DNA of 64,000 nt from contig NW_019775415.1 in assembly GCF_001039355.2 (NCBI RefSeq), forward strand, positions 186,001-250,000. The letters run 5' to 3'. The notes beneath the pieces are model-generated. The model worked only from the letters and a program-made list of their open reading frames with translations. It was not told the DNA's origin and did no database searches. This document shows positions 62,201 through 64,000 of this stretch, piece by piece (the stretch's first letter is position 1; each line of letters opens with the position of its first letter). The DNA is from Lingula anatina. Lineage: Eukaryota; Brachiopoda; Lingulata; Lingulida; Lingulidae. Made by a program: the position numbers and the translations under genes.

Positions 62201-63364
62201 GACAGTAAGTGAGTTTACTTGAACATTTCTACCTGACCCAGACTATTTGCAGATTTTTTAATGCAGCTCGATTACCATTTGGTACATGTGTAAAATATTT
62301 CAATCAAACAAAATGTACCAATGAAAGGACAAAAGCCAAAAACCTGCCTAAACTCTCCATGAGGATCAAAAAGGCCAACTTTCAAACATCTTGTGATGTA
62401 GTTTTCTTTAGTATTAATATCAAAGGCAAAAGTACAAAATGAGGAAACCAATGAAATTACTGCTGAAACATCTACCATCAGCTTTAAATTATTGCAAGAC
62501 ATCACCTGGATTCAAGGTAATATTTCTTTAGTTGAATAGGTTAATAAGTTTTTTTTAATGTTTGAGCAGTAAATCTTTATGTGAATCTAATATCTGATGA
62601 AGATATTTTCAAAGTATTTTCACCTGGTATCACATTTTGTCCTGCCTCGTACATGTTATGAAACCATAGAAAAGTTGCAAAGAATAACATTTAATAAGAT
62701 TCAGGGCAGTGAACCAAGGGGCACAACAGGAAATTGGATGTCCAAAACTTGGACTTAATATGCGGTCTTTGACCACACTGAGAACATTGTTCCACAATAT
62801 TCAGCTTTTATTCTTACCTGATATTTACATATCACACAGAGACCTTTATTAAAAGCAATGAACTACATTTCAGGAAGTGATAAAACCTATGGCATACTTC
62901 CCTGTTGACTATAAAGGGTTTAATGTGAAGTACATTAATTACGTTGCAAAACTATAATAATCGTGGAGAGTATCAAGCATCTATTTTCAATCACACACAC
63001 ACACACACAGAATTTTATTAAAAGCAATTAAGTACCTTGACATGGCAGTAGGGTTGAATATGTCAGCAATAATACATATTGCAATACAGTTACCAAAAAC
63101 TAAAAGCTCTTCATTTTATTCGAATTTGTTTGATACAGTCATTTACGCTAACCTTATAATGTTGGCAGATACCTTTTTAATTGCTGCAAACCCAATGTAC
63201 ATGCATGCATGTGTACATATGTGTGTGTGCAAGTGTGTGTATGTGTGTTAAAGACTGTATACCTGTCCACCTGGTGAAGAAGTACATGTGAAACCTTGGT
63301 CTGGAGTAGAGGCCAGCTCTCTGGGCGGTTGGTCAATACAGTAATATAAGGGTGTGGTGGGCTC
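17056..63364 (-). CDS. FOCAD: Focadhesin (FOCAD), 5' end beyond the window
   Basis: Large minus-strand gene; 33 coding exons placed here join in frame without a stop and encode 1637 residues (the vertebrate protein is about 1800). Recognised from stretches recalled from vertebrate focadhesin, e.g. YETNKQPGL, DWHRAVMLPKAWL, QGNALLALSALAV, VIDWLLA and the C-terminal KKATVWT. Exons from 5' to 3' (plus coordinates): 63263-63364, 41954-42146, 40151-40363, 39818-39905, 36632-36810, 35328-35600, 34615-34719, 33507-33736, 30240-30366, 29948-30006, 29372-29447, 28915-29049, 28534-28675, 27925-28113, 27302-27536, 26212-26253, 25381-25603, 24687-24953, 24146-24216, 23558-23702, 23074-23193, 22527-22649, 22212-22289, 21608-21788, 21173-21253, 20612-20731, 20314-20426, 19547-19795, 18720-18925, 18083-18254, 17658-17879, 17359-17434, 17056-17135. 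The family is helical-repeat-like (DUF3730 and focadhesin domains). The human protein is reported at focal adhesions and with the SKI mRNA-surveillance complex. The first intron here is 21 kb and hosts a nested gene. About 130 N-terminal residues are missing off the right edge. Confidence 0.93.
17359..17434 (-). CDS. FOCAD: FOCAD exon v32
   Basis: Starts VIDWLLATHRTCKHH, matching the conserved penultimate segment of focadhesin. Acceptor gtctcctatcag, donor CAAG|GTGAGA. Confidence 0.9.
17658..17879 (-). CDS. FOCAD: FOCAD exon v31
   Basis: 74 codons in phase 0 with SPCAAETALLIGLSPAK. The upstream acceptor cttaatttctag is chosen over an internal gccgcag because it keeps phase and the conserved spacing. 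The donor CCG|GTTTGT is weak. Confidence 0.85.
18083..18254 (-). CDS. FOCAD: FOCAD exon v30
   Basis: Includes LHWLLEYMGHMKTLIIKW. Acceptor ttatttcacag, donor GAG|GTTTGT. Confidence 0.87.
18720..18925 (-). CDS. FOCAD: FOCAD exon v29
   Basis: Includes WGHQPLTLINSCVDAVL. Acceptor tattttttcag, donor AAG|GTTAGA, ends in phase 2. Confidence 0.87.
19062..19131 (+). repeat. AAAT/AAT microsatellite
   Basis: Run of AAAT units passing into AAT units, adjoining the inverted transposon pair in a FOCAD intron. Confidence 0.9.
19176..19514. mobile_element. Head-to-head pair of CAGGGG-ended MITE copies
   Basis: Two copies of the 20892-21059 element lie in opposite orientations, meeting near 19345. Each has the gaggatttaggtc / ggcctaaatctgcccctg end and the paired gaagac-containing core. 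The resulting long inverted repeat could form a hairpin in FOCAD pre-mRNA. Confidence 0.7.
19547..19795 (-). CDS. FOCAD: FOCAD exon v28
   Basis: 83 codons in phase 0, ending LYQLLEYVYGCVDNNE before GAG|GTGAGG. Acceptor tctattatag. A head-to-head pair of transposon copies ends about 30 bases past its donor. Confidence 0.9.
20020..20240. mobile_element. Near-perfect palindromic MITE (GCATTCAGATTCACAC ends)
   Basis: Perfect 16-base terminal inverted repeats at 20020-20035 and 20225-20240, with matching inner arms (tggaatcagcttaat and attaagctgattcca). No coding capacity. Related segments lie at about 27052-27240, 41764-41880 and 46005-46120. Confidence 0.75.
20314..20426 (-). CDS. FOCAD: FOCAD exon v27
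   Basis: Reads SLCLKVAASQCGTSSNAALF. Acceptor caattttcag, donor CCT|GTATGT. Confidence 0.9.
20612..20731 (-). CDS. FOCAD: FOCAD exon v26
   Basis: Includes INWPGILSPLMRLPD. Acceptor tttcaatttcag, donor G|GTAAGA. Confidence 0.9.
20892..21059 (+). mobile_element. Complete CAGGGG-ended MITE, 168 bp
   Basis: Starts CAGGGGCGGATTTAGG and ends GGATCCGCCCCTG, with inner inverted arms containing cggaagacggtca. It is flanked on both sides by AATGA, a probable 5-bp target duplication. Termini of this kind are typical of hAT-superfamily elements; assignment is by end sequence only. It lies in a FOCAD intron. Confidence 0.75.
21173..21253 (-). CDS. FOCAD: FOCAD exon v25
   Basis: Reads PSNYSYFPETSILRPLVDLL, close to a vertebrate focadhesin segment. 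Acceptor tttactcag, donor G|GTAAAT. Confidence 0.9.
21608..21788 (-). CDS. FOCAD: FOCAD exon v24
   Basis: 60 codons plus one base, including HIACQLGALYLSSTGSTD. Acceptor ttctattccag, donor G|GTAAGG. Confidence 0.88.
22212..22289 (-). CDS. FOCAD: FOCAD exon v23
   Basis: 26 codons in phase 0 including QIAAISALLTLCGSES. Acceptor ttattttcag, donor AAT|GTAAGT. Confidence 0.87.
22527..22649 (-). CDS. FOCAD: FOCAD exon v22
   Basis: 41 codons in phase 0 starting SIGLSLASALLAYSLQQLD. Acceptor tatcatttcag, donor ACT|GTGAGT. Confidence 0.88.
23074..23193 (-). CDS. FOCAD: FOCAD exon v21
   Basis: 40 codons in phase 0: ALAVSLAYISAAGYSSAILD and onwards. Acceptor ctgtatttag, donor CAG|GTATGT. Confidence 0.88.
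23558..23702 (-). CDS. FOCAD: FOCAD exon v20
   Basis: Starts TGSLLGIGQAISAL, ends TEKYQ before CAG|GTGAGA. The acceptor tgtcttgaag is weak, and an expanded TTA microsatellite sits where the pyrimidine tract and branch site should be. Confidence 0.85.
23711..23762 (+). repeat. (AAT)n microsatellite beside FOCAD exon v20
   Basis: About 17 AAT units beginning 9 bases from the exon v20 acceptor; on the coding strand it reads (TTA)n and occupies the branch-site and pyrimidine-tract region. Confidence 0.95.
24146..24216 (-). CDS. FOCAD: FOCAD exon v19
   Basis: Reads RALDELERSCLDPAVQN. Found because exons v18 and v20 are out of phase without it. Acceptor gctaactttag, donor TG|GTAACA. Confidence 0.85.
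24687..24953 (-). CDS. FOCAD: FOCAD exon v18
   Basis: 89 codons in phase 0, with a short Ser/Thr repeat, RSCGCLALSMLVPV and GLGLGMTLARLVEERFDDMA. Acceptor taattgcag, donor GAG|GTAAAG. Confidence 0.92.
25381..25603 (-). CDS. FOCAD: FOCAD exon v17
   Basis: Reads QGNALLALSALAVTVTKY. Acceptor cattgtttcag, donor CAG|GTTAGT. Confidence 0.92.
26212..26253 (-). CDS. FOCAD: FOCAD exon v16 (42 bases)
   Basis: Small exon reading VRDSLTDILKKTS, flanked by acceptor cctttttacag and donor AG|GTACGT. Phases fit both neighbours. Confidence 0.85.
26394..26735 (-). other. Unexplained 113-codon open frame in a FOCAD intron
   Basis: Minus-strand frame between exons v15 and v16, containing an AAGATGGCTGC motif. 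On the plus strand the region ends in ttaagaagaagaagaag. It does not fit FOCAD and I recognise no protein. The AAG tail hints at an old retroposon copy. Confidence 0.25.
27052..27240. mobile_element. Diverged palindromic MITE
   Basis: The ends tccaactttggggattctc and agttgggtcc, plus a gattgcagtcagtg inner arm, relate it to the element at 20020-20240. Degraded copy in the intron between FOCAD exons v15 and v16. Confidence 0.45.
27302..27536 (-). CDS. FOCAD: FOCAD exon v15
   Basis: Reads GRTYQMMLTGLLQEV and DWHRAVMLPKAWLGFMNRVY. Acceptor cttcctcag. The 3' end is uncertain: donor GAA|GTGGGC (27302) is in phase with exon v16, whereas the better looking GAG|GTAGAT (27322) would need an extra small exon. 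Confidence 0.85.
27690..27878 (+). mobile_element. MITE-like element, ACCACCCTTTTG family
   Basis: Shares gaaccacccttttggc, the ttaaactctga-type core and a cattttttctttttt stretch with the copy at 45504-45669, and ends ttgctgactacatgcctgtg. It fills most of the short intron between FOCAD exons v14 and v15. Confidence 0.55.
27925..28113 (-). CDS. FOCAD: FOCAD exon v14
   Basis: Includes GIPAFLLQQYETNKQPGL, one of the strongest focadhesin matches. The donor is inferred to be GCAA|GTGGGT, the only choice that joins exon v15 in frame and keeps the spacing recalled from vertebrates. Confidence 0.9.
28534..28675 (-). CDS. FOCAD: FOCAD exon v13
   Basis: Acidic linker followed by SIPGECFVKLLKGMKPENVY. 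The acceptor tgacctttaag was preferred over a nearby ataacag because only it keeps phase 0 with exon v12. Donor G|GTATAT. Confidence 0.8.
28915..29049 (-). CDS. FOCAD: FOCAD exon v12
   Basis: 45 codons in phase 0 including SDFKVAKAAYDALSAF. Acceptor ttaaaattccag, donor GAG|GTATTC. Confidence 0.88.
29372..29447 (-). CDS. FOCAD: FOCAD exon v11
   Basis: Reads CKLCDLFSLVPQLEVDTPEY. Acceptor ttattattttcag, donor CAG|GTGAGA. A MITE-like element sits in the preceding intron (29651-29875). Confidence 0.9.
29651..29875. mobile_element. MITE-like element with ATCGATC arms
   Basis: 225 bp, nearly identical to 56529-56753 and related to 47511-47717. Terminal arms gatttagatcgatcta and gatagatcgatctaaaaatc are inverted repeats. 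No coding capacity. Confidence 0.7.
29948..30006 (-). CDS. FOCAD: FOCAD exon v10
   Basis: Short exon reading DIRTVWNVLSSKL. Acceptor tttttggttgcag, donor AAAG|GTAAAT. Confidence 0.88.
30240..30366 (-). CDS. FOCAD: FOCAD exon v9
   Basis: Reads GLALEGLYALCEAE at its end. Acceptor gtatctttcag, donor GAG|GTACGG. The 3.1-kb intron before it carries the perfect 206-bp duplication. Confidence 0.9.
30430..30858 (+). repeat. Perfect 206-bp tandem duplication
   Basis: Copies at 30430-30635 and 30653-30858, identical by eye, separated by a 17-base spacer whose atttatcatttt matches the start of the unit. Lies in the 3.1-kb intron between FOCAD exons v8 and v9. Confidence 0.9.
30867..33506. other. FOCAD intron between exons v8 and v9 (remainder)
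   Basis: AT-rich intron DNA; no paired splice sites or coding segment found on either strand. A run of plain AT-rich sequence is all I can support here. Confidence 0.5.
33507..33736 (-). CDS. FOCAD: FOCAD exon v8
   Basis: 76 codons plus two bases; ends LIISKAAAIKDVCRER, a clear focadhesin signature. Acceptor tgctttttag, donor AAAG|GTAGTA. Confidence 0.92.
33994..34066. repeat. Small direct plus inverted repeat
   Basis: A 22-base direct repeat (33994-34015 and 34034-34055) interleaved with a perfect 16-base inverted repeat (34016-34031 and 34051-34066), giving a compact hairpin-forming cluster within a FOCAD intron. Confidence 0.8.
34319..34525. mobile_element. MITE, GCATTCAGAACAG family, diverged
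   Basis: Ends ggctgcattcgcaaccag and ggttctgaacatggcc, with inner ggactaactagtc arms in matching positions. No coding capacity. Confidence 0.5.
34615..34719 (-). CDS. FOCAD: FOCAD exon v7
   Basis: 35 codons in phase 0 including SVLNAIPNVTTHK. Acceptor tcttcttcag, donor AAA|GTAAGT. Confidence 0.9.
35328..35600 (-). CDS. FOCAD: FOCAD exon v6
   Basis: 91 codons in phase 0, ending VKALATLVTIAKKDHTQ before CAA|GTGAGG. Acceptor ttatttatttcag. The longest FOCAD exon in the window. Confidence 0.9.
36300..36541. mobile_element. MITE with long internal hairpin
   Basis: Arms aaaggaagaccgctta / cagcggtcttccttt and atggtctctc / gagagaccat pair across a central cctgcaggggc palindrome. The right end matches the GCATTCAGAACAG family (ggatcttctattttgaatgg). 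Confidence 0.65.
36632..36810 (-). CDS. FOCAD: FOCAD exon v5
   Basis: 59 codons ending LEWLEKCNEKGK before AAG|GTACAT. Acceptor tatttcccag; a long AAT/GAT microsatellite lies just upstream in its intron. Confidence 0.85.
36855..36938 (+). repeat. (AAT)n(GAT)n microsatellite
   Basis: About 18 AAT units followed by about 9 GAT units, in the intron upstream of FOCAD exon v5. Confidence 0.95.
37652..37702 (+). repeat. (GT)n microsatellite
   Basis: About 25 GT units in a FOCAD intron. Confidence 0.95.
38222..38732 (+). repeat. Minisatellite, unit about 83 bp
   Basis: Five units beginning accaacataactagt with ttcagagaatagttttaa in the middle (starts near 38222, 38306, 38503, 38587 and 38670), plus a partial unit near 38455. 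An unrelated stretch interrupts the second unit (38380-38455). In the intron between FOCAD exons v4 and v5. Confidence 0.85.
39818..39905 (-). CDS. FOCAD: FOCAD exon v4
   Basis: Reads VVLALFSLIGSTPQLYIAEV. Acceptor tttctttcag, donor G|GTATGT, ends in phase 1. Confidence 0.85.
40151..40363 (-). CDS. FOCAD: FOCAD exon v3
   Basis: 71 codons in phase 0, reading SGLDVSACLRLLIRVVQRHP near the end. Acceptor tttatttcccag, donor GAG|GTAGAA. Confidence 0.85.
40429..40605. mobile_element. MITE, GCATTCAGAACAG family
   Basis: Left end acattcagaacagtggacca, right end tgatccactgttctgaatgt; perfect inverted ends over about 18 bases. Sits just upstream of FOCAD exon v3 in its intron. Confidence 0.7.
41764..41880. 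mobile_element. MITE fragment, tggaatcagcttaa family
   Basis: Shares gtgaaatcagtggaatca, gcagctaggg and aattaagccgagtgcac with 46005-46120, and its arms with 20020-20240. Close to FOCAD exon v2. Confidence 0.55.
41954..42146 (-). CDS. FOCAD: FOCAD exon v2
   Basis: Reads RLLTTLLHVCGQLAEED and FLRDIVPCLL. Acceptor tttattttag, donor CTG|GTGAGG, phase 0 at the end. Confidence 0.85.
43593..43624 (+). CDS. Nested gene exon 1
   Basis: ATG followed by MAPNALVQTQ and two bases before GTAAGT. Upstream 43.50-43.59 kb contains tgacgtaa (CRE-like) and ttctcgcg, unusual CpG density for this intron, consistent with a promoter. Confidence 0.5.
43593..54240 (+). CDS. Nested gene in FOCAD intron, unrecognised 139-residue protein
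   Basis: Exons 43593-43624, 44915-45039, 52613-52779, 53347-53386 and 54185-54240 join in frame (phases 2, 1, 0, 1) to a 139-residue protein. Exon 1 has a CpG-richer upstream stretch and a perfect GTAAGT donor; exon 3 ends GAG|GTAAGT. Readable segments are VVEINFCRLEHYDPDS, HDFLLFSPLFSCP, FHPHEVKWAMPNLL and RDFTYWRATRMSTDSFSE. No signal peptide, membrane helix or known motif is seen, and I do not recognise the family. The small, Tyr/Pro/Trp-containing sequence is compatible with a ciliary or cytoskeletal accessory protein, which is only a guess. The last two exons are least certain: exon 4 could end at 53379 instead, and exon 5 has another open frame running to a GTAAGT donor at 54270. AATAAA at 54559-54564 could be the poly(A) signal. 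The gene lies antisense within a FOCAD intron, so it must have its own promoter. Confidence 0.45.
44174..44244 (+). repeat. Long alternating purine-pyrimidine (GT/CG) tract
   Basis: About 70 bases of GT repeat with a GCGCACGCATGCGCACGC insert; purine and pyrimidine alternate without a break. Lies in intron 1 of the nested gene. Confidence 0.9.
44915..45039 (+). CDS. Nested gene exon 2
   Basis: Acceptor aaacttccccag; reads VVEINFCRLEHYDPDSNNIH and continues to SCP. Donor CCAG|GTTGTT is moderate. Phase fits exon 1 and exon 3. Confidence 0.5.
45504..45669 (+). mobile_element. MITE-like element, CCAGGGGGG...TGCCCCTGA ends
   Basis: Left cccgtagccagggggg and right tgctggctatgcccctga are imperfect inverted repeats. 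The core shares actgcccttttgccggg with 12010-12160 and 27690-27878. Confidence 0.65.
46005..46120. mobile_element. MITE fragment, tggaatcagcttaa family
   Basis: Closely matches 41764-41880 (gtgaaatcaatggaatcagc, gcagcagctaggg, attaagccgagtgcacagg). Confidence 0.55.
47238..47273 (+). repeat. (CA)n microsatellite
   Basis: About 17-18 CA units in the large FOCAD intron. Confidence 0.95.
47480..47873. mobile_element. GCATTCAGAACAG-family MITE interrupted by another MITE
   Basis: The left end gctgcattcagaacagtaga and right end ccactgttctgaatgtggcc belong to one element, split by an ATCGATC-arm element at about 47511-47717. Confidence 0.65.
47511..47717. mobile_element. MITE with ATCGATC arms, inserted in another MITE
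   Basis: Third copy of the 29651-29875 family; begins caccccatttccatagatta and ends agatcgatctaaaatctatg. Its flanks on both sides are GCATTCAGAACAG-family sequence, so it inserted later. Confidence 0.7.
47944..48443. mobile_element. 500-bp MITE with about 40-bp inverted ends
   Basis: Left end gcccgcacacggtgagca and the reverse complement of the right end (gcaccccgcacacagtgagc) match over about 40 bases, including ggcgc-cgccacttgc. Partial extra copies of the end motif (tgtgcgggg) occur inside near 48000 and 48105. GC-rich against its surroundings. Open frames inside are by-products. Confidence 0.75.
49317..49559. mobile_element. MITE, GCATTCAGAACAG family, with internal hairpin
   Basis: Ends agtgcattcagagcagatga and tttggaatgcact; inner arms aattccctgatggtc / gaccatcagggaatt flank a gctacaggggc centre, as in 56848-57098. 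Confidence 0.7.
50151..50175 (+). repeat. Poly-T tract
   Basis: About 24 consecutive T in the large FOCAD intron; a similar tract lies at 51119-51143. Confidence 0.9.
51188..51252. mobile_element. Solo end of a GCATTCAGAACAG-family MITE
   Basis: Only the right-hand ~65 bases (gatcctcggatctgttag to agttctgaatgccacc) are present. Confidence 0.5.
52613..52779 (+). CDS. Nested gene exon 3
   Basis: Acceptor catgcaatcag; 55 codons including FHPHEVKWAMPNLLGREH and TYWRATRMSTDSFSE, then GAG|GTAAGT. The most coding-like stretch of the nested gene. Confidence 0.55.
53347..53386 (+). CDS. Nested gene exon 4 (tentative small exon)
   Basis: Preceded by the strong acceptor atgctttttgtgctag; reads PDVLKAIEIRN in the phase left by exon 3. 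Either T|GTAAAA (53386) or AAT|GTATGC (53379) could be the donor; only the first joins exon 5 without a stop at once. Confidence 0.3.
54185..54240 (+). CDS. Nested gene exon 5 (tentative, with stop)
   Basis: After ttttgttttaacag, in the frame set by exon 4, reads RLPQNWRPTLGLIT then TAG. A different frame is open through to CAC|GTAAGT at 54270, so the gene may instead continue past this point. Confidence 0.3.
56529..56753. mobile_element. MITE-like element with ATCGATC arms
   Basis: 225 bp and nearly identical to 29651-29875 over its full length, indicating recent movement of the family. Confidence 0.75.
56848..57098. mobile_element. MITE, GCATTCAGAACAG family, with internal hairpin
   Basis: Ends gggcattctcaacaagttga and tcatctgttctgaatgcgc; inner ctgacggtctccccgc / ggggagaccatcag arms around a gctgcaggggcc centre. 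Confidence 0.7.
57293..57316 (+). repeat. (AT)n microsatellite
   Basis: About 11 AT units following an A-rich stretch. Confidence 0.9.
57599..59930 (+). repeat. Large duplicated block, copy A
   Basis: 2332 bases, very similar throughout to 59932-61998. It carries about 285 bases (58208-58497) absent from copy B. It ends catagcctac immediately before the N at 59931. No supported gene inside; a 60-codon frame (57888-58070) is kept in both copies but differs at about seven residues. Confidence 0.9.
59017..59177 (+). repeat. 42-bp tandem repeat in copy A
   Basis: Four units of the type aactaattcaagaagtctta-taaagacctatgatgatctaat; the same array is in copy B at 61084-61247. Confidence 0.85.
59931..59931. 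other. Single N: assembly join
   Basis: The only ambiguous base in the window, lying exactly between the two copies of the large block. Best read as a contig junction. Confidence 0.85.
59932..61998 (+). repeat. Large duplicated block, copy B
   Basis: 2067 bases starting aaaaacctttctagggtatc directly after the N and ending cataacctac. Differs from copy A by scattered substitutions, small indels and the ~285-base segment missing here. Confidence 0.9.
61084..61247 (+). repeat. 42-bp tandem repeat in copy B
   Basis: Four units equivalent to those at 59017-59177; the second unit is full length here but shortened in copy A. Confidence 0.85.
62412..62516 (+). other. Exon-like segment, plus strand (unassigned)
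   Basis: Strong acceptor gatgtagttttctttag, 105-base open segment (NEETNEITAETSTISFKLLQ in the middle) and donor CAAG|GTAATA, phase 1 on both sides. Could be a further exon of the nested gene or of an unknown transcript; no independent support. Confidence 0.2.
63263..63364 (-). CDS. FOCAD: FOCAD exon v1 (first visible)
   Basis: Reads HPYITVLTNRPESWPL, like an N-terminal segment of vertebrate focadhesin. Acceptor gatgtttcag, donor GTATAC. It ends with two bases that complete a Ser codon with exon v2, 21.1 kb downstream on this strand. It lies beyond the N at 59931, so it ties the two contigs together. Confidence 0.8.
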
Positions 63365-63384
63365 CTGAAACATCATGAGAAATA

Positions 63385-64000
63385 CATCATAATGAAATAA
63401 AATATAGGAAATTGAGAGTAGCAATAAAGAATACTTCAATCTGAATCTTTGTAACAGATGGCAAACACTGTAAAAGTAAAAGTTACAGAGAGATATTATG
63501 AAATTTGATTTCATTGGGCAATTTCCCATCTCTGCATCTGTTATTATCTACAATCAGAACAAATGTTGGGATATGACCATGAGCTAACTAATATAACCAA
63601 TTATCAGGGTAGCATTTTTGCACTGGGAATATTGCTGTTATTATTTCTTTATTTGTATAATAAAATGTAGTCATGTTTTTTCCATGCATCGAGTTGCATG
63701 CTAATAATAAATGAAGATTAAATCACATTGAATCAAATACAGGACACACAAGTACAGTTGTCATGTTGAAATTTAAACACCAGAGTGCCAGTATGTGATT
63801 CATTTTTAATTTCTCCTTTGACATTGGATATTGGACATGGATATGGATGTTAGACATCTTTGAAAGTTTTTGGAAATATTCCCACAACACTAGCAGTGGA
63901 ATCTTAATTCAGTTTTGGCTGACAATGCAGCTGAATGTTGTATGTACTGTATTTCAGCAGACATCTTCTTAAATTCAAGATGAAAAAAAGATATTTTCAG
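63385..64000. other. FOCAD: FOCAD intron at the right edge
   Basis: AT-rich sequence upstream of FOCAD exon v1; I find no further FOCAD exon before the window ends, so the N-terminal exons are outside. Confidence 0.5.

Larger units (their letters stand above)
42147..63262 (-). other. FOCAD: 21-kb FOCAD intron holding nested gene and duplication
   Basis: The intron between exons v1 and v2, by far the largest in the window. It holds the nested + strand gene (43593-54240), MITEs of at least five families, the Z-DNA-prone GT tract (44174-44244) and the 2.1-2.3 kb block present twice around the N at 59931. Outside these the DNA is AT-rich with no supported feature (notably 42.2-43.5, 48.5-49.3, 49.6-51.1, 54.6-56.5 and 62.5-63.2 kb). 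Its true length depends on how the duplication at the N resolves. Confidence 0.75.

Noticed and set aside
1-64000. tRNA, rRNA, CRISPR arrays, bacterial operons or viral genes
   Set aside because: None could be recognised by eye; the window is animal nuclear DNA. Repeats are microsatellites, minisatellites and MITE-like elements, without the spacer structure of a CRISPR array.

Overview
The window is eukaryotic DNA from an invertebrate animal. It is AT-rich, with spliced genes (GT-AG introns), TATA promoters, AATAAA signals and many short palindromic transposons. A neuropeptide precursor that releases several GW-amide peptides (the APGWamide/GWamide family, known from molluscs, annelids and relatives) points to a lophotrochozoan. 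The species cannot be settled from this window.

Layout. (1) 1-1650: intergenic, with an old transposon fragment and simple repeats. (2) 1653-2427: TATA box and a 237-residue GWamide precursor on the + strand. (3) 2.4-13.9 kb: about 11.5 kb of intergenic DNA with repeats and no supported gene. (4) 14.0-15.9 kb: a complete three-exon + strand gene for a 219-residue, probably nuclear protein that I do not recognise. It has a TATA box, a poly(A) signal and three Pumilio-type motifs in its 3' UTR. (5) 17.06-63.36 kb: a large minus-strand gene recognised as focadhesin (FOCAD). I placed 33 coding exons by hand. All exon phases join in frame, giving 1637 residues from the 33 exons down to the stop; roughly the first 130 residues lie beyond the right edge.

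Inside the 21-kb FOCAD intron (42.1-63.3 kb) lies a probable nested + strand gene of five exons (43.59-54.24 kb) for an unrecognised protein of about 139 residues. The same intron holds a 2.1-2.3 kb block present twice, head to tail, with the window's only N exactly at the junction. That pattern fits two haplotypes joined in the assembly better than a real duplication. In-phase FOCAD exons on both sides support the order and orientation of the join.

The rest is repeat landscape. At least six families of short inverted-repeat elements (MITE-like) sit in FOCAD introns and intergenic DNA, one inserted inside another. There is also a perfect 206-bp tandem duplication, two minisatellites and many microsatellites, one lying directly in front of a splice acceptor. 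FOCAD and the 219-residue gene are convergent. I see no sign that the genes share a pathway.

All protein identifications are by reading and recall of family sequences. No search or alignment was run.
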